Positions 1-5,700 of a stretch of DNA of 5,835 nucleotides are shown here, piece after piece. The position numbers and the translations under genes are program-made. The notes below the pieces were generated by a model, which did no database searches, was not told the DNA's origin, and saw only the letters and a program-made list of their open reading frames with translations. This DNA is from Alistipes sp. (GTDB lineage Bacteria > Bacteroidota > Bacteroidia > Bacteroidales > Rikenellaceae): contig JAGBIR010000239.1 of assembly GCA_017934845.1 (NCBI GenBank), positions 1 to 5,835 on the forward strand. Reading direction: 5' to 3'. How positions within the stretch are numbered: position 1 is the stretch's first letter; each line of letters starts with the position of its first letter.

Positions 1-282
1 CTTGCCGGGAAGAATCTCTGATGCCATAGCTGCAGAGTGAGTCATACCTGAACAGCCGATAGTCTCAACCAAAGCCTCCTGAATGATACCCTCCTTAACG
101 TTGAGAGTAAGCTTGCAGGCACCCTGCTGGGGAGCACACCAACCCACACCGTGTGTAAGGCCAGAAATGTCCTTGATCTCCTTTGCTACAACCCACTTAC
201 CTTCCTGTGGGATGGGAGCCGATGCGTGGTTGGCGCCCTTTTTAACGCAGCACATCTGCTGCACTTCATGTGAATAAATCAT
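1..282 (-). CDS. IscU/NifU-like iron-sulfur cluster assembly scaffold protein (N-terminal part, runs off left edge)
   Basis: Reading from the ATG at 282-280, the frame stays open for 94 codons to the window edge, so the C-terminus is missing. Residues 69-94 (EALVETIGCSG, then SAAMASEILPGK) match the IscU/NifU N-terminal pattern in which a Gly-Cys is followed by a small-residue helix and a GK turn; C77 corresponds to a conserved scaffold cysteine. Further cysteines at C11, C12, C49 and C56 (GWCAPQQGAC) could also bind metal. From memory, close relatives in gut Bacteroidota and Firmicutes begin MIYSHEV and are annotated as iron-sulfur scaffold proteins, usually next to a GGGtGRT-family protein; that neighbour would lie off the left edge and cannot be checked. 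The expected role is cytoplasmic Fe-S cluster assembly or carriage. There is no Shine-Dalgarno sequence near the start, as is common in this phylum. The family call is fairly secure; the exact function is inferred. Confidence 0.8.
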   Translation of the reverse strand, partial: MIYSHEVQQMCCVKKGANHASAPIPQEGKWVVAKEIKDISGLTHGVGWCAPQQGACKLTLNVKEGIIQEALVETIGCSGMTHSAAMASEILPGK

Positions 283-365
283 AATTTTAGAAGAGTTTAT
301 TTGTTATTGTAACAATCTTTTTCTCCTTTGAACAATAAAATCTATTATTGCGCAAAATTCCAACG

Positions 366-373
366 CAAATATA
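366..373 (-). promoter_or_regulatory. Bacteroidota -7 promoter element TATATTTG for the Fe-S scaffold gene
   Basis: The minus strand reads TATATTTG, an exact match to the TAnnTTTG -7 element of the Bacteroidota primary sigma factor. Transcription would start near 359, giving a leader of about 77 bases before the ATG at 282. The -33 side is weak: a T-rich run lies about 18 bases upstream, while a TTG is present at only 14 bases spacing. An AAGGAG at 328-323 (minus) lies inside the leader but is some 40 bases from the start, too far to act as its ribosome binding site. Confidence 0.5.
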
Positions 374-507
374 ACAATATTTTTCAGCAATAAAAAATTG
401 CGACATATAATTTATTGAGAAAATCGGTAAAAAGATAAATTTCTATCTCTATATTTATGGTGTAATCTTGTCCGGCATAATGTTTTGTCGTGGTGGCTGC
501 AATAAGT

Positions 508-540
508 GAGCCTGCCGATTTTGCGGTAAGCGGCAGGCTC
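508..540 (+). promoter_or_regulatory. Perfect 10-bp hairpin directly upstream of a terminator
   Basis: GAGCCTGCCG at 508-517 pairs perfectly with CGGCAGGCTC at 531-540 around a 13-base loop. It has no U tract of its own, and only five bases separate it from the terminator stem. Positions 510-517 can alternatively pair with 540-547 (one G-U), which would take two bases of the terminator stem. The arrangement resembles an attenuator, but the first pairing looks clearly stronger. Confidence 0.55.
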
Positions 541-545
541 GGTAG

Positions 546-581
546 GCGGCCCGAAGTGGTTTGTTACTTGGCCGCTTTTTT
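546..581 (+). terminator. Strong Rho-independent terminator, plus strand
   Basis: GCGGCC (546-551) pairs with GGCCGC (570-575). Above it AAGT (554-557) pairs with ACTT (566-569), leaving a two-base bulge (CG, 552-553) and an eight-base loop. Six T residues follow at 576-581. The T run is on the 3' side only for plus-strand reading, so the terminator acts on a rightward transcript, although the nearest gene to its left is on the minus strand. It lies 160 bases before the lipoprotein start. Confidence 0.7.
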
Positions 582-602
582 GCTCTTTCTAATTGAAAAA
601 GA

Positions 603-617
603 GAACAATAATTGTTC
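603..617. repeat. 15-base palindrome, possible operator
   Basis: GAACAAT and ATTGTTC form a perfect 7-base inverted repeat around a single A at 610. It lies between the terminator and the lipoprotein gene, where a regulator could bind. The core ACAATAAT recurs at 664-671 and in inverted form at 712-719. In AT-rich DNA such short palindromes also arise by chance, so the regulatory reading is weak. Confidence 0.3.
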
Positions 618-686
618 CAAACGTGGCAAAATGCTTAGCCGAAGTTAATTAATCCAAAATTACACAATAATGGACTATTTCGAGCG

Positions 687-694
687 TTAGTTTG
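687..694 (+). promoter_or_regulatory. Weak -7 promoter candidate TTAGTTTG for the lipoprotein gene
   Basis: TTAGTTTG differs from TAnnTTTG at one defined position and would start transcription near 701, giving a leader of about 41 bases before the ATG at 742. No convincing -33 TTTG is seen 19-21 bases upstream. It lies between the two arms (664-672 and 711-719) of a 9-base inverted repeat. Confidence 0.25.
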
Positions 695-741
695 CTGGTT
701 AACCAAATTACATTATTGTCAAACAGAAAACCTATTGTATT

Positions 742-1158
742 ATGAAATTATTTTTGAAGGCTTGGGCCTTTGCTTTGGTACTTTGTGCTTTTGTGGCGTG
801 CGACAATGCCAACGAGGTGAAGATTCCGAAAACGCTTGCCGGAACGGAGTTGAAGACGACCGATTATACCAGCAATGTTGTCAGTAAATTAGAGTTTGGC
901 GGAGATAATACAGCTCATTATGTGTCAACTACTTACACCGATTTGTCAAAGCAGATTGAAAGTTCTAAAATCGAGTACGAATTTAATTATGAGTATGTTA
1001 AACCCGCTGTGACTCTAACGCCCGTTACACCGGGCGCACCCGAACTTAAGGGAAAGATTGTAGGAGGTGAAAGTTATAATCTTATTACGTTGAGCAAATC
1101 CGATGGGTCACTCTTCTTCGAGGCATTTGAGGAGCGTGATCATATTTGGGCGGAGTAG
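742..1158 (+). CDS. Small lipoprotein of unknown function
   Basis: The 138-residue product begins with a type II signal peptide: K2 and K6, a hydrophobic stretch at residues 7-19, and a lipobox-like FVAC ending at C20. The mature protein would start at lipidated C20, followed by D21, and so be anchored to the outer or inner membrane facing the periplasm or the surface. The remaining roughly 118 residues are rich in Thr, Ser and alternating hydrophobic residues (for example KLEFGGDNTAHYV and SYNLITLSKSDGSLFFEAF), suggesting a small beta-strand domain. The general look recalls small lipocalin-like lipoproteins of Bacteroidota, but I recognise no specific family and assign no function. The start is the only one that gives a complete signal peptide. 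There is no Shine-Dalgarno sequence. A likely terminator at 1271-1297 makes the gene probably monocistronic. Confidence 0.8.
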   Translation: MKLFLKAWAFALVLCAFVACDNANEVKIPKTLAGTELKTTDYTSNVVSKLEFGGDNTAHYVSTTYTDLSKQIESSKIEYEFNYEYVKPAVTLTPVTPGAPELKGKIVGGESYNLITLSKSDGSLFFEAFEERDHIWAE

Positions 1159-1270
1159 TACCTTATTTATATATACCATTCGCGGGGGAATCCGTCTAAC
1201 GAGGCTCTTTCGGCATCTGCCTTGCCCGAAAAATGCTCATTTACGCCGAAGTAAATTCCTAATAGACGAT

Positions 1271-1303
1271 AGGGTGTCCAAATTTTTTGGGCACCCTCTC
1301 TTA
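1271..1303 (+). terminator. Probable intrinsic terminator after the lipoprotein gene
   Basis: AGGGTGTCC (1271-1279) pairs with GGGCACCCT (1289-1297) over nine pairs, one of them G-U, around a nine-base A/T loop. A short pyrimidine stretch (CTCTCTT) follows instead of a clean T run, which lowers the score. The position, 112 bases after the lipoprotein stop and before the DoxX gene, suits a terminator separating the two genes. Confidence 0.5.
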
Positions 1304-1364
1304 AATCTATTGCGAAGTGTATTTCGGCATACTTGTTGCGATGTGGTGTAGAAAACAGATGATT

Positions 1365-1820
1365 ATGAATGGAGTAATGTCGTTTCTTTTCCCCTACAAA
1401 CCATATCCCGCGATGGTGTCGGCATTTTTGTTGGTTTTGCGCCTATTCTTTGGCGGACTTATTATGTGGCACGGGATAGGTAAGATTGTCCATTTCGATG
1501 AGTTGTCGGCATCGTTCCCCGATCCTTTGTCGCTTGGTCATCGTTTCTCGCTTGTGCTGGCAATCTTTGCCGAGGCCTTTTGTGGATTGGCCTTTGTCGC
1601 GGGAGCGTTTTATCGTCTGGCTCTTATCCCGCTAATCTTCTCTATGGCGATTGCTCTGTTATGGGTACACCACGGTCAGGCATTTGCTCATAAGGAGCTT
1701 GCCTTGATATACCTTGTCATGTTTGTGGTGTTGTATGTGATGGGTGCGGGCGGATTCTCGCTCGATGATTTGATAGCCCAGCGACTGCACTGTACCGATC
1801 ACTCGTCGTCGGCAGGGTAG
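1365..1820 (+). CDS. DoxX-family four-helix inner-membrane protein
   Basis: From the ATG at 1365 the product has 151 residues, a normal length for DoxX proteins. Four hydrophobic helices lie at about residues 17-35, 61-81, 85-101 and 112-128. Family-typical features are RLFFGGLIMWHGIGK (26-40), a PDPLSLG turn (52-58), a buried E70 in helix 2 and GAGGFSLDDL (127-136) after helix 4. DoxX relatives are linked to redox or thiol-stress functions in some bacteria, but the biochemical role here is unknown. The start is uncertain: the frame is open back to a GTG at 1317, with ATGs at 1341, 1359, 1365 and 1377. Homologues, as I recall them, begin only a few residues before the P-x-K-P segment, favouring 1365 or 1377; the GGAG at 1371 is too close to 1377 to decide. 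The last 22 bases overlap the convergent oxidoreductase gene. Confidence 0.85.
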   Translation: MNGVMSFLFPYKPYPAMVSAFLLVLRLFFGGLIMWHGIGKIVHFDELSASFPDPLSLGHRFSLVLAIFAEAFCGLAFVAGAFYRLALIPLIFSMAIALLWVHHGQAFAHKELALIYLVMFVVLYVMGAGGFSLDDLIAQRLHCTDHSSSAG

Positions 1821-2818
1821 TGTACGCCCAATTGACGGCGCACTTCATCCATAATTTCGAGCGTTGTGATTGATGCTTGGTGGCTGTTGATTTCAGATTC
1901 TATGCGGCCACTCTCTATGAGGTCGATAAACTCCTTGACCTCGTAGTAATATTCGTTGTGGTTCTCTTTGTAGCCTATTGATTCGCCCTCTGCGCGTCTC
2001 TCGTGACCCGAAGCTGGGGCTTGACGGGGGTAGAAACGAACATCGACAGGCGTTTGAATACGATCGATAATTATATTTCCATCCTCACCCTCGATCTCGG
2101 CGGGAAGAAGTGAGTTGGCAATCTTCGAGTATAAAATCGTTGCATTCATACCCTCATATTGCATATTTACTGCACCCTGCCCATCGGCACCGCTCTCGAG
2201 AACGATGCCGTGTGCATTGATTGTCTTGGGTGCGCCGAATAGCACAACAAGCGGATAGAGCGTATAAACTCCAATATCCATAAGTGCGCCATTCGACAAC
2301 TCGGGACGGAAGGCATTGAGTACGATGCCCTCCTTAAATTTGTCGTAACGAGATGAGTATTGGCAAAAACTTGCGAAGTAGCGTCTTGGAGTGCCTATTC
2401 GCTTCAAATTCTCTTTTGCTGCCAAGAAATTGGGACTTAAGGTACTCTTCATTGCCTCCATTAGCGTAACACCTTCGCGGCGTGCTGTTTCGACCATCAG
2501 CCGAGCCTCGCGAGCATTCGACGCCATAGGCTTCTCGCACAAAACGTGCTTGCCGTGTTGCATCGATAGGATGCTTTGTGAGGCGTGTAACGCGTTTGGC
2601 GATGCGATGTAGATTGCGTCAACCTTATCACTTGCAACCATCTCCTCGAGCGAGGTAAAGACGTAGGGAATGTTATGCTTTGCGGCAAACTCCTCGCCTC
2701 TCTCGCGTGTTCGGGAATATACAGCCGCGAGGCAGAAACGCTCATCCTCTTTGGCTCCGGCTATTACCCAGTCGGTGATAAAGTTGGTGCCTACGACACC
2801 GAATCGCACTTGTTTCAT
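1799..2818 (-). CDS. Gfo/Idh/MocA-family NAD(P)-dependent oxidoreductase
   Basis: The product has 339 residues, a typical length for the family. The N-terminal Rossmann half (about 1-120) shows the dinucleotide loop GVVGTNFI (7-14), in which the usual third glycine is replaced, then IYIASPNALH (69-78) and the family signature CEKPMA (94-99), where K96 is the conserved lysine. EAMK (121-124) and DIGVY (181-185) belong to the C-terminal substrate-binding alpha/beta domain. There is no signal peptide, so it acts in the cytoplasm. Family members oxidise or reduce sugars, inositols and related polyols; the substrate cannot be read from the sequence. It is the last gene of the minus-strand cluster, 12 bases after the LemA gene. 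Sharing a transcript with a GH13 enzyme is consistent with carbohydrate metabolism. The stop overlaps the DoxX 3' end. Confidence 0.92.
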   Translation of the reverse strand: MKQVRFGVVGTNFITDWVIAGAKEDERFCLAAVYSRTRERGEEFAAKHNIPYVFTSLEEMVASDKVDAIYIASPNALHASQSILSMQHGKHVLCEKPMASNAREARLMVETARREGVTLMEAMKSTLSPNFLAAKENLKRIGTPRRYFASFCQYSSRYDKFKEGIVLNAFRPELSNGALMDIGVYTLYPLVVLFGAPKTINAHGIVLESGADGQGAVNMQYEGMNATILYSKIANSLLPAEIEGEDGNIIIDRIQTPVDVRFYPRQAPASGHERRAEGESIGYKENHNEYYYEVKEFIDLIESGRIESEINSHQASITTLEIMDEVRRQLGVHYPADDE

Positions 2819-2830
2819 CTTCGTTGCTAA

Positions 2831-3406
2831 TTAAAATTCTACCTTCGGAGCTGCTGATGCGCTCTCGTCGGCCTCGAAATAGGGCTTAACCTTAAATTTG
2901 AAAATCATTGCAACGATGTTTGCAGGGAATTGACGTACGGTAACGTTGTAAGCCTGCGCAGCATCGTTATACTCCTTGCGAGCTACCGTAATGCGATTCT
3001 CGGTACCCTCCAGCTGCGCCTGCAACTCCAAGAAGTTCTGGTTTGCCTTCAGGTCGGGATAGCTCTCCGATACAGCAATCAAACGACCAAGGGCTGAACT
3101 TACAGCCGACTGTGCCTTCTGGTACTCGGCAATGCTCTCGTCGCTCAAATCCTCTGTCGAAACGTTGATCGATGTAGCCTTTGCGCGAGCCTCTACAACA
3201 GCCTGCAGGGTTGACTCCTCGTGTGAAGCGTAGCCCTTGACTGTTGAAACAAGGTTGGGGATAAGGTCTGCGCGACGCTGGTACTGTGTCTCAACGTTTG
3301 ACCACGCACTATTAACTGTCTCCTCCTGTGAAACCATATTGTTGTAGGTCGAGCAAGAGGTCATTGAAAACAAGGCAACGATTGCCATTAAAATAATCTT
3401 CTTCAT
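2831..3406 (-). CDS. lemA: LemA-family lipoprotein
   Basis: The 191-residue product matches LemA throughout: WSNVETQYQRRADLIPNLV (35-53) followed by TVKGYASHE (55-63), then SESYPDLKANQNFLELQ (113-129), LEGTENRITVAR (132-143), a YN pair at 146-147 and 153-154, and a short hydrophobic C-terminal segment with FP (160-161). The body is predicted to be a long alpha-helical bundle. Many LemA proteins have an uncleaved N-terminal membrane helix; here residues 4-17 lead into a lipobox (MTSC, C18), so the protein is probably a lipoprotein facing the periplasm. The family's biochemical role is unknown; it is often encoded beside TPM-domain proteins, as here, with the TPM gene 30 bases upstream. The start is preceded by an A-rich stretch rather than a Shine-Dalgarno sequence. 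Confidence 0.93.
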   Translation of the reverse strand: MKKIILMAIVALFSMTSCSTYNNMVSQEETVNSAWSNVETQYQRRADLIPNLVSTVKGYASHEESTLQAVVEARAKATSINVSTEDLSDESIAEYQKAQSAVSSALGRLIAVSESYPDLKANQNFLELQAQLEGTENRITVARKEYNDAAQAYNVTVRQFPANIVAMIFKFKVKPYFEADESASAAPKVEF

Positions 3407-3436
3407 ATCTTTAAGTTTTTTTAAGAGTGAATAGTT

Positions 3437-4321
3437 CTACCATCGTGAGCCGGCACCGCCACCGCCGAAGCTACCTCCGCCCCAGCCGCCGCCGATGCTT
3501 GATCCGCCACCTCCTCCGCCTATGATCGGACCACCGCCGCCGCGTCGGCCCGAGGAGCTGGAGTTGGCAACATTACGTTTGCGTTTTGTACTATTGCCGC
3601 AATATTTACATTCGAATGTATCTTCATAAGTCGTAATACCCTTTGCGCGAGAGATAAAATGCGTCGATGTCTGTTCCAAGCCTATCTTCTTGCAATGTGG
3701 GCATTTATGTGCCGAACGATAAACCAAAACGATGATGCCTGTTAAAACTAGAATCATAAATAACATAAATCCGCCTATCGCCAATTCTCCATTGTCATCG
3801 CTACCCTCGACAATCGTAAGGTCACTACCCGTCAGCACTCCACTAATAGCCTCGAGTCCTGCAACCATACCGCTGCTGTAATCGCCTTCGCGGAAGTGGG
3901 GTAGCATAAGGTTTGTCTGTATGCGCTTGCAGATGGCATCGGGCAGTACGCCTTCAACTGCATACCCTGTAATGAAGCGTATCTCATGCTTCTCCTCTAC
4001 GAGAAGCACGCCCAATCCGCTATCGTTCTTTCCTCCAACGCCCCACGACGAGAATAGTTCGTATGCGAATTCAAATACGTCATCGCCTTCAATGTCATCG
4101 ATTGCGACAACCGCTACTTGCGCAATGCCGCTCTCACGCAGGCCATAGCAGATTGAGTCGATGCGTGCTACGGCCTCGCTCGATAGTATTCCATCGGGGT
4201 TGGATGTGAATTGGTATCGGTTTTCGACCTGAACATTAGGTACCTCTGTAATGTCGTAACTCTTTGCTACGGCACTCCAGCATCCTATCGTAAGGATGAT
4301 AATTGCGAGCAAACGTTTCAT
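3437..4321 (-). CDS. TPM-domain (YgcG-like) membrane protein with zinc ribbon and Gly-rich tail
   Basis: The 294-residue product starts with a signal peptide (about 1-19, ending SAVA). The TPM domain (about 35-163) carries DGILSSEAV (43-51), SSWGVGGKNDSGLGVLLV (91-108) and RFITGYAVEGVLPD (115-128), all typical of the family. A transmembrane helix spans about 181-201. After it, C207-x2-C210 and C238-x2-C241 form a Cys4 zinc-ribbon pattern, followed by a basic patch (KRKR, 246-249) and a very Gly-rich tail (about 258-294) ending GAGSRW. The predicted topology puts the TPM domain in the periplasm and the ribbon and tail in the cytoplasm. TPM proteins were linked to thylakoid photosystem II repair in plants and have been reported as phosphatases there; the bacterial role is unclear. 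It lies between the GH13 and LemA genes, 11 and 30 bases away, with GATAAGAAG directly before its ATG. Confidence 0.92.
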   Translation of the reverse strand: MKRLLAIIILTIGCWSAVAKSYDITEVPNVQVENRYQFTSNPDGILSSEAVARIDSICYGLRESGIAQVAVVAIDDIEGDDVFEFAYELFSSWGVGGKNDSGLGVLLVEEKHEIRFITGYAVEGVLPDAICKRIQTNLMLPHFREGDYSSGMVAGLEAISGVLTGSDLTIVEGSDDNGELAIGGFMLFMILVLTGIIVLVYRSAHKCPHCKKIGLEQTSTHFISRAKGITTYEDTFECKYCGNSTKRKRNVANSSSSGRRGGGGPIIGGGGGGSSIGGGWGGGSFGGGGAGSRW

Positions 4322-4332
4322 CTTCTTATCTA

Positions 4333-5625
4333 TTATTTATATAGTATTCTAAACTCCCATGGCGCGAGATATTCGTCAACGTGGCTGTGAAGGATTACCT
4401 TCTCACCGCTGATTGCATCGTTGTAGATGCCGGCGTAGATGCCCGTATTGAAGTCGGCTTGTATGGTGTAGGGCGATAAGTTCATAATCGCTACAACTCT
4501 GCTATCTTCAGCTTCGCGCACAAATGTCATCATGCAATCTTTGGCATTGTTCTCTATCTCAATAATTCTCGCACCTCGCTCTCCGGCCATCAGTGCCTTT
4601 TGGCTGTGCTTGAGTGCAATTAGCTTTTTGTAGAATACGGTGTAGTCATTCTCCTTGTAGTGCGGAATAGGATCGCGATCGAAGAATTTGAACGAGTGGT
4701 CGTATCCGACCTCCTGACCCGTATAAATAAGTGGCATAGCCGCCTCCCATACAAAAGTCAGCGCGGCCATGGTTTTGTATGCGTCACCAAATCGTGAAAA
4801 CTCGCTGCCGCTCCAAGAGTTTTCGTCGTGATTCGACGTGAACATCATCTTAATTGCGGAGTGAGGATACTTCTCTCTGTCGGCATACATCGTATTCCTT
4901 AAATCCCATACGCGTTTTTCGCCCTTTGCAATGTCGCAAAGCAGGTGGTGAATTTCCCACGCGTAGCACATATCGAATGCTTGGTCGAATAGGTTTAGCT
5001 CTTCGGCCTCGGCCAGCATAAAGATGTCGGGCTTAATGGCGTGGAGGATCGACGACGCCTGCTGCCAAAACTCAATAGGTACAAGCATTGCCATATCGCA
5101 ACGGAAACCGTCAATGTTGTGCTGCTCCACCCAAAAACGCATTGATTCTATCTGCCCGCGCCAAACGTCATGGTTAGCATAGTTAAGTTTTGCTGTGTCG
5201 GTCCAATCCCATGGCACCTTTGCTGTTCCATCAGCTTCGCGCTCATACCAGTCGGCGGGTTTGTTGTGAATCCACTTCGCGTCGCGCGCCGTGTGGTTGG
5301 CAACCCAGTCGAGTAATATCTTTATCCCTAAATTATGGGCCTCCGTTACAAAATCATCAAAATCGGCCATCGTTCCGAACTCCGGATTTATGGCGCAATA
5401 ATCGGCTATCGAGTAATAAGAACCGAGCGAACCCTTGCGTCCCTCGTGCCCAATAGGATATATTGGCATTAGCCATATAGCATCAATACCCAACTCGCGC
5501 AAGAAACCTAATCTCTCTTTTGCGGCCAGCAACGTACCTTCAGGAGTGAACTGTCGAACATTCATCTCGTAAAGGACTGCGCTGTAGCACCAGCCGGGAT
5601 GTTGGTATGCTTTATATTGTGTCAT
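4333..5625 (-). CDS. GH13 alpha-amylase-family glycoside hydrolase, cytoplasmic
   Basis: The ATG at 5625 gives 430 residues. The (beta/alpha)8 barrel carries the GH13 conserved regions: DWVANH (106-111), GFRCDMA (173-179) with D177 as nucleophile, LAEAEE (204-209) with E206 as acid/base, and SNHDEN (264-269) with D267 as transition-state stabiliser. The catalytic triad is therefore complete. TAKLN (144-148) sits where region V usually lies and recalls the MPKLN of neopullulanase-like enzymes, though the subfamily is uncertain. A short C-terminal beta domain follows; there is no signal peptide or carbohydrate-binding module, so it probably acts in the cytoplasm on maltodextrin- or glycogen-like alpha-glucans. 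An in-frame ATG at 5676 would add 17 residues but lies upstream of the predicted transcription start near 5646, so it is rejected. It is the first gene of the four-gene cluster. Confidence 0.93.
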   Translation of the reverse strand: MTQYKAYQHPGWCYSAVLYEMNVRQFTPEGTLLAAKERLGFLRELGIDAIWLMPIYPIGHEGRKGSLGSYYSIADYCAINPEFGTMADFDDFVTEAHNLGIKILLDWVANHTARDAKWIHNKPADWYEREADGTAKVPWDWTDTAKLNYANHDVWRGQIESMRFWVEQHNIDGFRCDMAMLVPIEFWQQASSILHAIKPDIFMLAEAEELNLFDQAFDMCYAWEIHHLLCDIAKGEKRVWDLRNTMYADREKYPHSAIKMMFTSNHDENSWSGSEFSRFGDAYKTMAALTFVWEAAMPLIYTGQEVGYDHSFKFFDRDPIPHYKENDYTVFYKKLIALKHSQKALMAGERGARIIEIENNAKDCMMTFVREAEDSRVVAIMNLSPYTIQADFNTGIYAGIYNDAISGEKVILHSHVDEYLAPWEFRILYK

Positions 5626-5652
5626 CTCTAATTCTTTGTTGTTATCATATAG

Positions 5653-5660
5653 CAAAGATA
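5653..5660 (-). promoter_or_regulatory. Bacteroidota -7 promoter element TATCTTTG for the four-gene cluster
   Basis: The minus strand reads TATCTTTG, an exact match to TAnnTTTG. Transcription would begin near 5646, leaving a leader of about 21 bases before the ATG at 5625. No clear TTTG is seen at the usual -33 distance; that stretch is simply AT-rich. The element lies inside the longer version of the GH13 reading frame and so argues for the shorter start. Confidence 0.6.
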
Positions 5661-5700
5661 CTAAAAATATTGACATATTTCTATTCTACGCTAAGAATTC

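Larger units (their letters stand above)
464..581 (+). ncRNA. Candidate small RNA or attenuated leader ending at an intrinsic terminator
   Basis: A plus-strand -7-like element TATATTTA (450-457, one mismatch to TAnnTTTG, no clear -33 partner) would start transcription near 464. The RNA would then contain two consecutive hairpins (508-540 and 546-575) followed by six U residues at 576-581, for a total of about 118 bases. No protein gene lies in this span apart from a nine-codon ORF at 480-509 that ends inside the first hairpin. I could not match it to SRP RNA (no GGAAG tetraloop motif) or tRNA, and cannot test 6S or riboswitch families by eye. It may be an independent small RNA or the terminated leader of the lipoprotein gene at 742. 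The 5' end is a guess; the 3' end is better supported. Confidence 0.3.
283..741. other. Gene-free 459-base intergenic region between divergent genes
   Basis: No credible protein gene is present on either strand. The region holds the minus-strand promoter at 366-373, a near-consensus plus-strand -7 element TATATTTA at 450-457, a nine-codon micro-ORF at 480-509 (MFCRGGCNK), a perfect hairpin at 508-540, an intrinsic terminator at 546-581, a 15-base palindrome at 603-617 and a weak promoter candidate at 687-694. The flanks are AT-rich, while 490-575 is clearly GC-richer, which sets the structured segment apart. The plus-strand terminator has no gene in front of it, so a short untranslated transcript is plausible. 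Confidence 0.7.

Noticed and set aside
83..277. Plus-strand 64-codon open frame
   Set aside because: It lies antisense to the well-supported Fe-S scaffold gene and its translation shows no family features.
480..581. SRP RNA or tRNA in the structured intergenic segment
   Set aside because: The conserved GGAAG tetraloop and GCAG context of SRP RNA are absent, and no cloverleaf with a TTCGA arm can be drawn.
1103..1351. Plus-strand 82-codon open frame between the lipoprotein and DoxX genes
   Set aside because: It overlaps the end of the lipoprotein gene in another frame, runs through the probable terminator at 1271-1297, and its Arg/Ser/His-rich translation is not protein-like.
1317..1364. GTG start at 1317 for the DoxX gene
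   Set aside because: The extra 16 residues precede the conserved N-terminus, a GTG start is less likely with several ATGs downstream, and there is no ribosome binding site.
2334..2745. Open frames on both strands inside the oxidoreductase gene
   Set aside because: They are shadows of the coding frame; the Gfo/Idh/MocA motifs fit only the 1799-2818 frame.
3437..3560. Low-complexity GC-rich repeat as a possible mobile or tandem-repeat element
   Set aside because: It is simply the glycine codons of the TPM protein's Gly-rich tail, which is normal for the family.
3921..4148. Plus-strand open frame inside the TPM gene
   Set aside because: It lies antisense to a clearly recognised domain, has a low-complexity Ser/Pro/Thr-rich translation, and has no promoter or family match.
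5190..5456. Plus-strand open frame inside the GH13 gene
   Set aside because: It lies antisense to catalytic-domain coding sequence, with an Arg/Ser/Pro-rich translation.
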